A stretch of 64,000 bases of DNA from Pseudophaeomoniella oleicola. Taxonomy: Eukaryota > Ascomycota > Eurotiomycetes > Phaeomoniellales > Phaeomoniellaceae. The DNA lies in assembly GCA_003868215.1 (NCBI GenBank), contig QWDQ01000001.1:62001-126000 (forward strand), read 5' to 3'. This document shows positions 23,709 to 36,762 of the stretch, one piece after another. Under the pieces are notes generated by a model. That model searched no databases, had not been told where the DNA came from, and worked only from the letters and a program-made list of their open reading frames with translations. Every line of letters begins with the position of its first letter. Within the stretch, counting starts at the first letter, position 1. A program made the translations under genes and the position numbers.

Positions 23709-25496
23709 GTTTGCAAGAGAAAGATTCGGAGATTGATGCTGATTGAAAAGTGCTACCACCATGCATTAGCCAACATCCAAAAATAGGAGTAACACTCCAT
23801 CTTCATTCTTGGGGCACATTTCAAAGTTGTAGGAATAGGACACGCGGTGGAAAGAGTCTGCAGGGCGACACCAAGAATAACAGTGCCTGGACTTCAGCAT
23901 TCATGTTATGAGACTCACCTTCACAAAAATCAAGTAAATTCGAGACACAATATCTGAGACTGGATACAATGTAAGAGTTAGAAAACAGGATGAGGAAGAT
24001 CCAGATATATATTCACTCGTATTGCTTCTTCAACCCGTCTCGCCGTCACCCGTGTCTGACGCTGCCAAGCGTGTCAGGTACATTCGACGTCACCAATGTG
24101 GGGCAGTTTCAGCAGTTCGTATGATCATCGTGGCGCAGTCGATATTGCAGCCACATCCTCCAGCAAGCAACTTCATCACTCAGCTGAAGACGATACTCTG
24201 CTGTAGCAGCAATCGATTCCTTTCTGTTCTCTTTACATGTAAGCACTCCTTTATAAATTATTTCAGGTACTTGCGCTCGTCTCTCGGATTCAATTTTAGT
24301 GGTCAGCTTGAGATACCTCGACATATCTACTCCAGCGTCTAACTCTTCGTTGTCCGTTTCCATGATATGCGAGCCTATACCCATTCTGATCCGCATCCTC
24401 ATGCTCAAGTCTTCCCACTGAGACTCTGTGCAAGAAAAGTATCATAGCGTTGACTGCCTAGCCGCAGACAGAAGAATCTTTGTTCTGGTCATCTACCATT
24501 GGGCTATCGGCTGCAATCGACGGTGAGTATCACTGTTTGAAACAAGACTCTGTATCGAATCAAGTCATTTTCGCCACTTTACAAACCAACGATCTCTTTG
24601 ATATCCCGGGAGTAGCTTCTCACAGAATATTGGCAACACAGTTGATCTCCATTCCGACAGCATGACAAATGGCTCCAGCAGGGTGTGCACCGGTCGACAG
24701 CCAATTAGGAGAAGAACCGAACATCCTGGACTTTCCATGTTGCGTTTTGTGTATGTGGCAAGACAGGTTTGTTCCATCGGGGACTGAGGACCGGCTTGAC
24801 TCCGAGTCTTTTTAGACGCTTTTCTGCTGTGCTCTTGGTAGCTATATATATCGATAGACTCTCCAATACAACTGCAATGTCACTCGGATTTACTAAGATA
24901 GTACCCGCCACAAAACAGAATGGCTTTTTGGTAAATCTGAGACCCTGATGTATTTTCAGAGAGCTCGAATCCTGTAACGTCAAGTCACCCTGGAGAGAGA
25001 TCCAGCTTATTTTAATTGTTATACTCGTCCTGTAGCCAGCACGGTCATCTCAATATCCCAGGTAATTATCTCTTATTGGACATGCAGGCCTTGTTTGGCA
25101 TCAAGCAAGCAGCTGAACCAGAATGGCTTAGCTGTGGGGACGCAGTGGAGAAGGATATCGACGGGGCTTCATTCTCATGATGTCGGTTACGGAAACTCAG
25201 GCGAAGACGGCTTTCGCAGCTGCTCCTGGATAATGGTATCTGCTCTTCGAACAAGAACCACTTGCTGTTGAGATCCATATGTGTCCATCTTGAATGCGCA
25301 TCCACAGCGCATTCAAGCTCTGTAGATTTGAACAGCAAAACCCAGCTTTTGTTGTAGGGTACGGTGTGCGCGCTTGTGTGACGCCAACTTTGAAGACATT
25401 CCAACCCCGGTTCTGTCTTTTCGCGACAACCTTCGTTGCGCCAGTCTTTCTCGTCTGCAATTCATGAGGCGCGCCCAATAGCGTCGTCTCAAAGCG
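23709..25496. other. Intergenic between the glycine-rich gene and SIN3
   Basis: No gene is supported over 1.8 kb. The genes on either side are divergent, so this should contain both promoters and a possibly long SIN3 leader. Confidence 0.55.
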
Positions 25497-28400
25497 ATGA
25501 ATCCTTCCGGACCTGATGGATGGCGTGGCGGTGGTGGGGGCAGTCAAGGTGCGCATCCTGGCATGGAGCACCCAGGGCAGCCTCCACTGAGACACCCCGG
25601 TGGGTTTGGGTATGTAAACCATCTCTAGAACCTCATTTAAGCGAACATCATTTTTCAGTGTGAAGTTCTTGCAAAGCTGACACATTCGATCAATAGTGCC
25701 AACGCACCACCACCAGGTCCTGCACAAGGCCCTGGCCCAATTCTCCCGCCGCCATCGCATTATGCAGCCGGTCAGCCAAGCGGCCATAGTCTACCGCACC
25801 TCGCAGAGTTGACTCATGGTCCGCCCTCTCAGCATCAACCCCCACCATATGGCCAGCGTCCTCCTGGCCCTGGACATAGCATCCCTGGGATGGGATCGGG
25901 GATTCAACATTCTCCACCAAGCGCTCTAGAAAGGGAACGGGAACGTGAAATAAGAGAGCAAGAGATCAGAGAGCGAGAAATGATGGAACGTGAGCGTCAT
26001 CAGAGAGAAGAGATGCTTCATAGAGAGCGCGAAAGAGAGCGTGAACTGGAGAGGCAACGGGAGCATCGAGACCATCCACAACACCAAAGCCATACCGGTT
26101 CTATTCCTATACACCAACCTGTAGCCTCCAAGATTCCGAACACGATCCACGGACCGAACGGTCTATTGTCTAACAATCCTCCTCCATCTCTTCAAGTTGG
26201 TAGTGGGCCAGGAGGGCTTTTCAACGCTCCACCGCAAGCGCCAGAGGGAACATCTCGGCAATTCATCCATCAACCTGTCCAGCCTCCGCAGCCGCAGCCA
26301 TTCTTTGGTGGTCCAGGTCCTTCGCCGATGCAGAGCCAAGGCCCAGCGTTAGCACAGGGGCAGCAGCCGATACTGAATGTATGTTCAATCCTAGACGGCA
26401 CTTCGTATTGATCTGCTTCTCCCTCTCCCTTTCCGTCCTCCTTCCCTTCAAATCCTATTGTGCATGAACCACATAGCTGACTGCTTCGTCTAAAGGATGC
26501 TCTAAGCTACCTTGACCAGGTCAAGGTCCGCTTCAGTGATCAGCCGGATGTATATAATCGCTTTCTCGATATCATGAAGGACTTCAAGAGCCAGGCGATT
26601 GATACTCCAGGAGTCATTGATCGGGTGTCAAATCTATTCAACGGCCATCCAGCCCTTATCCAGGGTTTCAATACATTCTTGCCGCCTGGATATAGAATTG
26701 AGTGCGGCACTGCTGACGATCCTGATGCGATCAGGGTGACAACACCTAGTGGCACAATGACACAAAACCTTCCACGAACACGTCCATATGAAGCAAGTAA
26801 CCTTGGCCCTGGAGGTCAGATTGTTGGACGCCCGGAGGCTCTCGACCAGGGCCGGGGATTCCTATCTCAACAACACGCTCCAGGCGCTTCAGTCGCTCCA
26901 TACTCACCAGGTAGTCGAGCGTCGAACCTCGCCGTCTTTGGATCACAGAGCCAAGGCGCGCCAGCAGAGAGTATTGCCAGTTATAACGCACGACAGGAAC
27001 AGGAAGCAGCTGCTGCGAATGCTGCTATGGTACACCAACAGGAACAACGAGGTGTTTCTCAGTTGCAGAATGCGGCCTCTGCCGCTGCGAATGGTGGTGT
27101 GCGTACCAGCATGGCCGTATCACCCGAACCAGGTATGTCTCTGTTTCAATCCCTGTTAAAATTGTCTGACTAATGCAGTAGCAGGAGCCGGAGCCCAAGG
27201 TGATATCAAGCGTGGGCCCGTTGAGTTCAACCACGCTATCAGCTATGTCAACAAGATCAAGGTTTGTTTTAACTATCAATCCGAGGGGTATATTACAACG
27301 ATTGAGAATGGTCGCTAACAAGCATGTTAGAATCGATTTGCGCAACAACCGGAGATCTACAAACAGTTTTTGGAGATCTTGCAGACTTATCAACGGGAGT
27401 CAAAGCCCATTCAAGATGTTTATGCACAAGTGACTGAGCTTTTCAACACTGCTCCAGATCTTCTGGAGGATTTTAAGCAATTCTTACCAGAATCTGCCGC
27501 CGCTGCAAAGGCACAGGCCGCAGCTCGGAGCAGTGCGCTGAATGACGAACCTCCCGTCAGTAATCTCAGAGGAGAATCTGGCTACGGTTCAAACCAAATC
27601 GTGCAGGCTCAAACACCCAGACCGACAGCTAAGATGCCACCTATGGGTCAATTTGATCCTCCAAGCACTTCCAAGGAGAATAAAAAGAGAAGGACTGTAC
27701 CTGGTCAACAGATTTCTACCAACCAGGCCGCAGTTGATTCCTTAGGTCTTAGTGCGACGAGCAACAAGTTAGGACCGGTACAAGTTGGGAACGCAAGCAA
27801 GGTGAGTAGACTGGATTAAGACCTTCGCATCAAATTGTTTCACCCGTTATACAGTGAAGGTACTAACTATTATTTCTTCAAGCGCACAAAACTCCAACAT
27901 CCAAAGCCAACACCAACAGAACAACCGCCTCCATCCTCGCCTACTCTGATACCTGCATTGCCTGAACCTCTGCCTCCGATATCGTCTCTTGCCTCCACTC
28001 AAGATGAATTTGCCTTTTTCGACAGAGTCAGGAAAGTAGTCGGCAGCAAAGGTGCTTACACTGAATTCCTCAAGTTGATCAACCTTTTCACTCAGGATTT
28101 GATCGACAAATACGTCTTATTTGATCGTCTCGACCGTTTTATCGGCTCAAATCCAGAGTTATTGAATTGGTTTGCGAAATTCATTGGTATAGAACCACAA
28201 GACGAGGTTATCGAAGGCAAAGTGAAACCTGATTCCAATCGTGTCAATCTCTCTCATTGCAGAATGCTTGGACCAAGTTATCGCAAGCTTCCCGACAAGG
28301 AGCAGCACAAGGTGTGCAAGGGTCGAGACGACGTTTGCTATTCAGTACTCAATGATGAGTGGGCTTCTCACCCGACATGGGCGTCTGAGGATTCTGGCTT

Positions 28401-30585
28401 CATCGCGCATCGCAAGAATATTTACGAAGAAGCACTACACCGTCTGGAAGAAGAACGTCACGACTATGACTTTAACATTGAGGCATGCCAGCGCACAATC
28501 CAGCTTATGGAGCCTCTAGTCCAACAAATACGTCTGATGTCTGAAGCTGAGCGGGCCAATTTTGTCCTGGCCAAGGGCTTGGGCGGTCAAAGTGAGGCTA
28601 TATACACTCGTGTCATCAAGAAAGTATACGACCGCGAGCGAGGCGAAACTGTCATCAACCAGATGTTTGCCCAACCTACCGCTGTTCTTCCTGTAGTGTT
28701 AGCCAGGTTGAAGCAAAAGCTGGAGGAATGGAAAGCCGGACAGCGTGAATGGGAGAAGATATGGCGTGAACAGACGCATCGTATCTTTTGGAAAAGTCTC
28801 GATCACCAAGGGCAAAATGTGAAGAATAATGATAAGAAGCTCTTCACCCCGAGACATCTCCTTAGCGAAATCAGCGCTAAATACGAAGAGCGCAAGAAGG
28901 TGCGCGAGTCGGGCCTTCAAATGCCGAAACATCAGCTCGAATACGTGTTTACCGATCCCGAAGTGATCACGGATGTCTGTCACATTCTTCTGGTCTGGAG
29001 TCAGAGTGGTCACTCTGGCATTGCTACTTCTGACCAAGAGCGTATTGCGGCTTTCCTGAAGGACTTCGTACCAATTTTCTTCAACTTAGACCGCAGCCAA
29101 GTTCACGATTACATGGAAGACATTAGCGAAAGGCTGTTAAAGAATGACAGCGAAGAAGGAGATGATATCCCCGCTCCAAAACCTCGGTTCGCGCATCTGA
29201 AAAAGTCAGAACTCCTTCGCCGAGGCTTGCTCGATCGTCGCAACGGCAAAGAGGGAAGTGTCTTGTCTGGCAGCAAGGAATCCACCCCCGCACCTGCTGG
29301 TAGTGACGCTGAAGACACCCAAGCAAGCGCCGAGGCGTTTGCGGACGTCGTAGAACATCGTTGGATGGAGCATCCGAAGGATGGTAACCTAGGCCGCCAC
29401 ACCGAGTATTCCTTGGATCAGCCTTACGAGCGTGCCACGTACCAGCTATATGCTAACAACAACATCTATGTCTTTTTCAGATTTTTCCAGATTCTTTACT
29501 CTAGATTGCTGGCTATAAAGCAACATGAAGAAAAGGTTCACGAAGCCGTAGCACGAGCCTTGCCAGCGCCACCAGAAACAAAGGCAGCAATTACACTCAA
29601 GCTGTTGGACAAGTTGCCGACGGACTACTTCAAAGATATCAGTTCAACTGCCAACTATTACAAGCAGACCGTGCAGCTATGTGAAGATCTCTTGGTCGGA
29701 GACATTGACCAGCCTCAGTTCGAAGATACTATGCGCCGGTTCTATATGAGTTGCGGATGGCAGCTTTACACTGTGGACAAACTTGTTGCGGCGACTGTTA
29801 AATCTGTTCACGTAATTCTCGGAAGTGATTCCAAGGATAAGAGTCTCGACATTGTCAATCTTTACTTCAAAGATCGAGAAAAGGAGGTCACTACCAGGCA
29901 ACAAGAGCTGCAGTACCGTAAGCATGTCCAGAAACTTGTAAAAGATGGCGAGATCTACCGCATCAGCTTTGTAAGTTCAACTTGGGTAGTCCTTGGCTCA
30001 CAGCTGACCATGCCACAGAATCCACATACAACCAAGACAGAGATCCGTTATTTCCCACCTGAGGAGCTCACATTCGAGGCCGATGAGTTGAATGAGGAGG
30101 CTCGTTGGTCATACTACGTCCTGTCATATCAGATGATGGATCCTACCGAGGGCATTCCATGGTCTAAAGTCCACAACCCGTTCTTGAAACGCAATCTCCC
30201 CCTCAATGATGCGGAAAGTGGCTCAGACGACTTGTTCAACAGCAGTCTTGGTCCATTATTCAGCCAGGAGCAAGTCTCGATTCGCGTCATTCCAGAGACC
30301 TACAAACTTCATTTTGAAGGATGGAGTGTCATGTTCCACGAGAACAAGTATTTCAGGCCAGAAGAGCCGCAAGAGACAAGGGAAGGGGAGCTTCTAGAGG
30401 AGACCAAGAAAGAGAGACGTAATGCTCGTTTTGAAGAGCTTTTTGTCAGAAACAATGCCTGGATGAAGGGCAAGAGCGGCGAAGAGGTTGATCGTATCAA
30501 AACTGAATGGCAGAAGTGGACCAAGGAAGGGCCTCAGGCAGTCATCGACACCTCCAATGAGGACGTTGAGATGGCGGAGGCTTAA
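25497..30585 (+). CDS. SIN3: SIN3, paired amphipathic helix corepressor scaffold
   Basis: Seven exons: 25497-25609, 25697-26378, 26496-27132, 27179-27261, 27331-27801, 27883-29970 and 30019-30585, giving 1546 residues. Sin3 is the nuclear scaffold of Rpd3-type histone deacetylase complexes. PAH1 begins at residue 266 ([10 protein letters not shown]), PAH2 at about 488 ([11 protein letters not shown]) and PAH3 at about 703. The HDAC-interaction region follows from about 780 (L-G-P-S-Y-R-K-L-P). A coiled, Arg/Glu-rich stretch (E-R-E-R-E-R-E type) precedes PAH1. Intron 5 has a perfect TACTAAC branch site (27861-27867). Intron 3 ends in CAGTAGCAG, so three in-frame acceptors are possible (exon start 27179, 27182 or 27185). 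Intron 6 is 48 bases and open in frame, so its splicing is inferred from GTAAGT and ACAG ends. The protein ends D-V-E-M-A-E-A. Confidence 0.94.
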
Positions 30586-31651
30586 ACTACTCGCCATACG
30601 TTGCATGCAAAAAGAAGACAATGTAGATGTACAGTGGACAGACGTGATGCTTGGTAATAGCCTGGGGGAGTCTCTGGGGATTCTGTATGAACAACGAAAC
30701 ACGTCTTAGATAAGGGGTCGTTTGATGGATAGCTAGTACCCATGTATGTACCTTTATTTTCGGCAACACACAGGTCGGGGATCGATATTCGACCTTCTGT
30801 GTAGTACATTACAAGATCAAATGTATGATCATGCTTACACCTTAGTAACGATAATCTCTGCCCACCTCGTAATGCGAATATAGTAGTATTCCCCATTGGT
30901 ACATGCTCTATCTCGTTGCCCGCTGGCCGACCATCAGGCCACCGGCAACCGCACCTGTGATATGTTATGCACAAAGAATACGCATTCCATTCTGCTTGAG
31001 AACGTGAAAGGGAAGGTATCTCGCTCTATCCTGTTTTCCTCCGCACGGAAGGCGGGTCTTGTGTACACGAGCAGAGGTTATTTGAGTAGTTGATAGGATT
31101 CTATACGGGTTAAGGACCGTGAATATGGTGCAGAGATATCTGCCGTCCCTTTAGCCATGGGATGTCTTGAGGAGGTAGAGACGGGTGATAGGAGGTGAGC
31201 GCCAACGACAAGGGCACTGGGGAAGCCTCAAACGTCTCTTCTCTTAACGATTTCCTTTCCCCTTCTCCTTCTGTCTGTACCAACGAGGTTTAGGGCGACG
31301 CCGAGATGAGACGATATTTGTGCACAAATCTTTTGTTTGTCCTTGTCGTTGTTCAGATCTTCCAACTCGTTTGTGTGTATGAAATTAGAGAGCACACACG
31401 CTTTCTGTGAAAGATAGGTCGGAGTTTCTTCTGAGCTCTTAGTCTGACTTTCATCCTGATAGAACGATCGATAGGAAGCTTTTTGATCCGTCAGGGTAAG
31501 ATTCTAGCACTCTCACTCTTCGTGGTTTCATCTCTGCTCTTGGAACTCAGTTGTTCTGTTCTGTTCGGCACGACCTCAGGGCCGTAGTCGGAAATTGAAG
31601 AGAAGACTGCACCGCATGTACACCCTGAGAGGTTAAGAGCAAAGATACACC
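30586..31651. other. Intergenic between SIN3 and the zinc-finger gene
   Basis: No gene is supported. It should carry the SIN3 3' untranslated region and the promoter of the next gene on the same strand. Confidence 0.55.
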
Positions 31652-33123
31652 ATGGAGCCCAACGCGATCGCCGTCTTCGCAGACATTGGCTTGTTCTGGT
31701 GCCGTCCCTGCAATGACTTTTTCAAAACCGAAGGCGAGATCCACCACCACTGTCGGTTCGAGCAAAAGCATCAGGGTTCCTGGTGTGGTCGGCACGCACT
31801 CCTCTTCCTATCGTCATCCAAAAAGGAAGCACATATTGAATCCAGTGATGAGCATAACATCTGTGAGCTCTGTGGAAAGGACTTCATCGAGCAAGAGGAA
31901 AAGGAAGAGCATGAAAGCAAAGACCATAAAAGCATTGCAACGGTCGGCGCCACTGACCAAGACGAAAATGAGAGAGCTTCGAGCTGCGCTACTCCGAAGG
32001 ACAAAGGAAAAAGCACTGACCAGAAGAAGCTCTCTGTAAACCACTCTGTCATCCACCAATCGACGCAAAGAGAGAAAAAACGAGAGCTACAAGAGCTGGT
32101 CAATGGAGCAAGTCCCTGGGGGCAAGGCTTTGAGACCGACAAGATTTATCTCAAAGAGGGATATAGCAAGCCTGAAAGCTATAATCTTTTGGACTTGGAA
32201 ATCGATGAACCACCGACTACTGCGATCAGCAAGCAGCAACCACAGGAAGTCAAGTGTGCCCATTGTGGTGACTTGTTCGAATCCATAAACGCGTTCTACC
32301 TCCACGATAGAAAGAACCATTATGAACCTTGCACAGCATGCCCTGCCATTTACCCAAATCAAGCGTTACTGAACAACCACCGAAAGGCTTGCCATTCATT
32401 GTGCCAGCTGTGTCCTAAATGGGTTGTGAATAGCCAAGCCTTATCGAAGCATGAAGCAGCAGTCCACCACCCTTGCACATGTTGCGGATTGGTATACATC
32501 AACTCTCAGGAGCTGGAAAGCCACTGCAATGTCGACCACGTGCGCTGTTCAATTTGCAGGGTTCTTTGTCGAGACAAGGATGACCTTTGGGAGCATCAAA
32601 AGTCTCGACATATTCCATGTTATCATTGCAGGGAGCCATTTGCATCAGCTGCGGAGCGCAAATTCCACGTCAGCGTTTTCCATAAATATCCATGCCGAAC
32701 CTGTTCGAAGATCAGCCAGACTGCGTGGGACAGGGAACAGGTTTGTTACTCTAAGATGATGCTTGACAGACTGGTTACTGACAGTTTTCACAGCATGAGG
32801 AACGCCACTATTTCGAGGGTCGACAATGCTATGGATGTTACAATACTTACAGCTCTCTTTCTAGCATGCTTCAGCACCTCGAATCTGGAGCTTGCAGCTC
32901 CCAGAAGGACATAGGCGACATCCTTAAGTATGCTTTCGAAGTCGACCCGAGGCGTGAGTACACTTTGGATATTTTCAATAGCCATCCATTATTCTGCCCG
33001 GGGTGCACACAAAAGTATACAGCTGTTAGCAGTCTTGTACAGCATGTCCAGACAAGCGGTTGTTCCCAAGGGTTTGATGGCCCGATCGCTAAAATGTTGC
33101 GACACATCCGCAACCAAGTTTGA
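31652..33123 (+). CDS. C2H2-type zinc-finger protein with many degenerate fingers
   Basis: Exons 31652-32740 and 32794-33123 give 472 residues. The start has a strong ACCATGG context. Residues about 15-75 carry C-x2-C and C-x2-C...H pairs. From about residue 205 a series of C-x2-C/H-rich units follows: C-A-H-C, C-T-A-C, C-Q-L-C, C-T-C-C, C-S-I-C, C-Y-H-C, C-R-T-C and, after the intron, C-Y-G-C and C-P-G-C, each with downstream histidines. The join restores H-Y-F-E-G-R-Q-C-Y-G-C and M-L-Q-H-L-E-S-G-A-C, which recurs in fungal C2H2 proteins of unknown role. Spacing is looser than in Kruppel fingers. DNA, RNA or protein binding are all possible. Confidence 0.82.
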
Positions 33124-33952
33124 TGTGGGAGAAGGTTCAGGAGGAGATAATTTCGAGATCACTTCGACTGGGCGTTGACTACTCACGAATGAGCAGCTAC
33201 TCGAGATTGACTGGGTACAGGACTGTCTTGTCTGAGTTTGGGAAGTCAGGGAGTCTGCTAGTATGGCTTCATCAGTTGTGTAATGATCAGGGGAAACAAG
33301 CGAAAGGGGTATTAGCTTAGCCTCGTAATCCGTGAGTTGGACTGTACGACGCTTTGGACGGTGAGCCACAAGAGCCACAGGAGACCTTACGATAGGCACA
33401 GCTGAAGGATACAGCTTGTTCTTTTAATTAGTGAGTGCCGGGTACACGTATTGATTTCAAATTTCAAAATCACCGCGATAGATTTTACACATGTTGAGTG
33501 ACAAGTTCATTACTGTTATTTGTAAATCCCAACATTCGTTCATGGCGAACGGTCTTAAAGAATCAATTCGCTTCCATTCAGCCACATCCTCTCTCACGGT
33601 TTCGAACCTGCATAATTCCACCAACGAAGAAGTCATGCCATGCGGCTTTCCTTGTAACCTTGAAGGTAAGATCTAGAGACGGATCAAACATTTCAGGCCA
33701 ACAACGATTGTCGTAGGGTATGATATACCAAGCTTCCCCGATATCCAATTTCAGCACTAAACAATAACGGTATCAGGATCGTGATTGCGGGGTACTCCGT
33801 ACTACAATACGATACTAATTCCAGTGATTACCTTACTGTATGCGAAACATGAGAGTAACCCTCCTTCCCAACGGGCCACAACCTTCACGAATCCCGTTGT
33901 CGACATACACAGTTTCCCCTCCCGCTCCCGGAGGAACATCAACAGTTACACT
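33124..33952. other. Intergenic between the zinc-finger gene and MSO1
   Basis: No supported gene. The last 150 bases are C/T- and A-rich, as expected for the MSO1 leader; upstream in-frame ATGs exist but show no conserved protein. Confidence 0.5.
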
Positions 33953-34867
33953 ATGGCCTCATATTTTTCCTCGTTGAAAACCTCCAACTTGGGCAGCACT
34001 CTCTCCACCCGCTTCCAAACGGTGCGCCAAGCATTAACCTCGACCGCCGAGAAGGACGACGAGAACGACGAGAACCTCTCGCACGTGTCCAACGTCCTCA
34101 GAGCTTATTATGTAGAAAAGGGCAGAGTGTTTCCGCCATGGCTTCCACCGGATCCTCGTGCACCGCCGCCGCAGTTCGCTCCTCCTCCACAGCAAATGTA
34201 CGGCGCCAATTACGGAAACATGAATGCATACGGTGGTCAGCAGCAACAAGCACAAGCCGGCTTCCAAAGGCCTCCTGGCGGTGGCGGTCGTGGTGGACTG
34301 TCCGATCTGTTTGATAACACCCCTTCGAACAACCACCCCACACACTCCCAACCAGCATCGCAATCCCTCCGCCAACGCGCCGTCGCCGGCCCTCGCCCCT
34401 CCCACATCTCCAACAACTCCTCCTTAACTTCACAAGGTGGCGCCGCGCCATCACCAGCATCACCATCCAGCCCCCCACGATCCATGGGCCGCGCAGCACG
34501 ACCCTTACCGAGCCAGCGAGTCGGTTCGTACCAAACGAGCGGCGCCGCGGCGTCCGCGAATTCGTTCGACAGGGCAGGCAGTAACGGCTCGACGGCGAGT
34601 TCGGGGAAAGATCGACTGAGGGCGCGGTTACAGGGTGGTGGGAGGGATAGTCCTGCGCCTCCGATGGGGTCGTCGAGTCTGGCTGGTGCGAATAGACCGT
34701 GGGATAGCGGTGGTAGTGCTGATGGGTTCGATGGAGGGTTTGGTGGAAGCGGAGGCGGAGGAGGAGGAGGAGGATCAGGAGGGGCTGGACGCAGAGCAGG
34801 GATGATGGGAGCTCCTCCCGGTGGAGGGTTACCTAGTCATCCTCGCGGACCACGAGGGCTGAGATGA
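33953..34867 (+). CDS. MSO1: MSO1-like Sec1-binding exocytosis factor
   Basis: I take the ATG at 33953 (M-A-S-Y-F-S-S-L-K), giving 304 residues; an open extension upstream lacks family similarity. The first 70 residues match the Mso1 Sec1-binding domain: S-N-L-G-S-T-L-S-T-R-F, then V-L-R-A-Y-Y-V-E-K-G-R and F-P-P-W-L. In yeast Mso1 binds Sec1 and membranes at sites of vesicle fusion with the plasma membrane. The remainder is disordered: Pro/Gln-rich, then Ser/Ala-rich, then a Gly run near residues 264-280 and an R-G-L-R end. The gene is a single exon. The match rests on the N-terminal domain only, as is usual in this family. Confidence 0.83.
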   Translation: MASYFSSLKTSNLGSTLSTRFQTVRQALTSTAEKDDENDENLSHVSNVLRAYYVEKGRVFPPWLPPDPRAPPPQFAPPPQQMYGANYGNMNAYGGQQQQAQAGFQRPPGGGGRGGLSDLFDNTPSNNHPTHSQPASQSLRQRAVAGPRPSHISNNSSLTSQGGAAPSPASPSSPPRSMGRAARPLPSQRVGSYQTSGAAASANSFDRAGSNGSTASSGKDRLRARLQGGGRDSPAPPMGSSSLAGANRPWDSGGSADGFDGGFGGSGGGGGGGGSGGAGRRAGMMGAPPGGGLPSHPRGPRGLR

Positions 34868-35246
34868 AAAGGAGGATGGAATTGTGTCTGAAATATTCAC
34901 AACCTCCTTTTCTTTCCTATATCCTCGGTGTTGCCATTCTCGGGGGGTTAATGGGCCCTTTGGTTTCGTGTGTCTTGGTAGCGTATGGGCGGGGCAATTA
35001 TATATGTTTATACCTATAGCGTTGGAGTTATGGCACCGATGAAGTTATTCTAGAGCATAGCATACATATCATAGCGTAGGAGTTTCTATCTCTATCACAT
35101 TGGCACACTTTCATCTATATTCACTGAAAGAAGAAGAAGAAGAAGTGAGCCAAAAATGCTTCTCTTACCCCCCTCTTTGAACACCACCTTTCCCCTTCTT
35201 CCCATAACCCTCCATCCATCCCTCCACTCACCTTCACAACCTCACC
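34868..35246. other. Intergenic, convergent 3' ends
   Basis: This separates the 3' ends of MSO1 and the GNAT gene. No gene is seen. A GAA triplet run lies at about 35128-35145. Confidence 0.55.
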
Positions 35247-35870
35247 TCATAACCTCAACCTCAAAAACCTCGTCCCCTCCAACGGCGTCTCATAATACTT
35301 TTCCGTCTCCTCAAACCCGAACTCCTCATACAGTCCCCTCGCCGCCGCCATGCTCGGCAACGTATCCAATCTGATCTCGTCGTACCCGAGATTGCGCGCT
35401 GTACGGATGACAGTGTCGACGAGTTTGCGGCCGGTGCCGGTGCCGCGGCTGGCGGGGGTGAGGTAGAGGCGTTTCATTTCGCAGGATTTTATGGGGGGGT
35501 TGGTGGTGGTGGTGCTGGTAGTGGAGGTACTGGGCTCTTCTGATTGTCGATCCTGTGGTGGCGGCGAGAGTGTCAATGCTCGCAGTCCAATACACCCAAT
35601 GGCTTGTTGTTGTTGTTGTTGTTCTTGACCTGTTGTCGAGGAAGAAGAAGAAGAAGAACGAGCGAGGAACAACGCTCCACCGGCAGAGGACGAGTATTTC
35701 CCCGGTAAGGATGAGAGTTCCTCGGCGAAGGATTGGAAGGACAAGTCTATGCCGAGGGATGTGGCGTAGGCGGTGAAGAGGGTGGCGATGTCGGTTAGGT
35801 CTTGAGGGGATGTGACGGGGTGGATAGTTACCACTGTGTCCGAGGGAGGTTGGTGTGGTGGTGGTGGCAT
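35247..35870 (-). CDS. GNAT family N-acetyltransferase
   Basis: The ATG at 35870 (M-P-P-P-P-H-Q) gives 207 residues; an ATG 23 codons upstream at 35939 is open but lies among TAGGTAGG repeats. The GNAT fold is clear: strand I-G-C-I-G-L-R-A-L, strand M-K-R-L-Y-L-T-P, then the acetyl-CoA loop R-G-T-G-T-G-R-K-L (R/Q-x-x-G-x-G/A motif), the helix V-D-T-V-I-R-T-A-R and the ending G-L-Y-E-E-F-G-F-E-E-T. Two low-complexity insertions (Ser run then Gln run, later a Ser/Thr run) sit between core strands. Substrate is unknown; small GNATs of this shape acetylate amines or peptides. Confidence 0.83.
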   Translation of the reverse strand: MPPPPHQPPSDTVVTIHPVTSPQDLTDIATLFTAYATSLGIDLSFQSFAEELSSLPGKYSSSAGGALFLARSSSSSSSTTGQEQQQQQQAIGCIGLRALTLSPPPQDRQSEEPSTSTTSTTTTNPPIKSCEMKRLYLTPASRGTGTGRKLVDTVIRTARNLGYDEIRLDTLPSMAAARGLYEEFGFEETEKYYETPLEGTRFLRLRL

Positions 35871-36762
35871 GTCTGTCCTCCCGAGAGTGAAGTAGGTAGG
35901 TAGGTATGTAGGGTTCAGACTGTAGAAATGATCCAGCAAAAAAAAAGGGGGGGACGAGGGAAATAGATAGATAATAAGAAAGAATTGTTTGATATCCTCT
36001 ATCTGTCCGTTGATGAAGTTGCTATCTACCTATGTAGGTATCTATGCATGAGTCATCCAGACGTTACGCACACCCTTTGGGAGACAGACGACGAGCATCA
36101 AACCTCAGCGAATATAAGATCGTAACGAAAAGGAAATCCCGAGACCCAGGACGTTATGGGTACTCAGTCTAGATAGATATGTATTTCTCCAGATGAAGGG
36201 AGATTTTGATGATTTGAACTTGTCGTGCCTACTCGTACGTTAGAAAATATATTGCGTTGATTGGGGTCCCGGAATCATAAAGTACTAAAGGTACCTACTA
36301 CTATCCGCCCTCCAATCTTTTATCACCACTTATCCAACTTGGGACGCTCTCCTATAGACGAGAGTATTGTGATTACTATCTAACATCTTAAACATACGAT
36401 AGTACCGTGCCTTATACTAAATCAGCCCTGTTCTAGACCCCTTCTTGATAGCTTCGGCAGTAGTAAGGAGGTTTGCCTTGGAGATTGATCACTTTCTAGG
36501 TCATTGGGATTGGTGTTCCACTGTCTTGTTGGCATTGAAAGAAGGAACAGGATTAGGATGTTGGACAGCCTCACTCACACCACGCGAAGGATGCTACACA
36601 TATCACGTTTAAGCGTGGACCAGTCTAACTTCCGTCATTCGCAATCAAGAAACATGTACTTAACGAGTGTCTAAAACGAGTGATATGAAGATAACGATGA
36701 GATGAGAGAACCTTATTTCCGAATTTGCATACCTTCTACTCTTCCTGACCGCTACTACTCCT
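35871..36762. other. Intergenic between GNAT and NmrA-like genes
   Basis: No supported gene. It holds the GNAT 5' region with TAGGTAGGTAGG near 35890-35905 and a broken palindrome near 36026-36041, then AT-rich sequence at the 3' side of the NmrA-like gene. Confidence 0.5.
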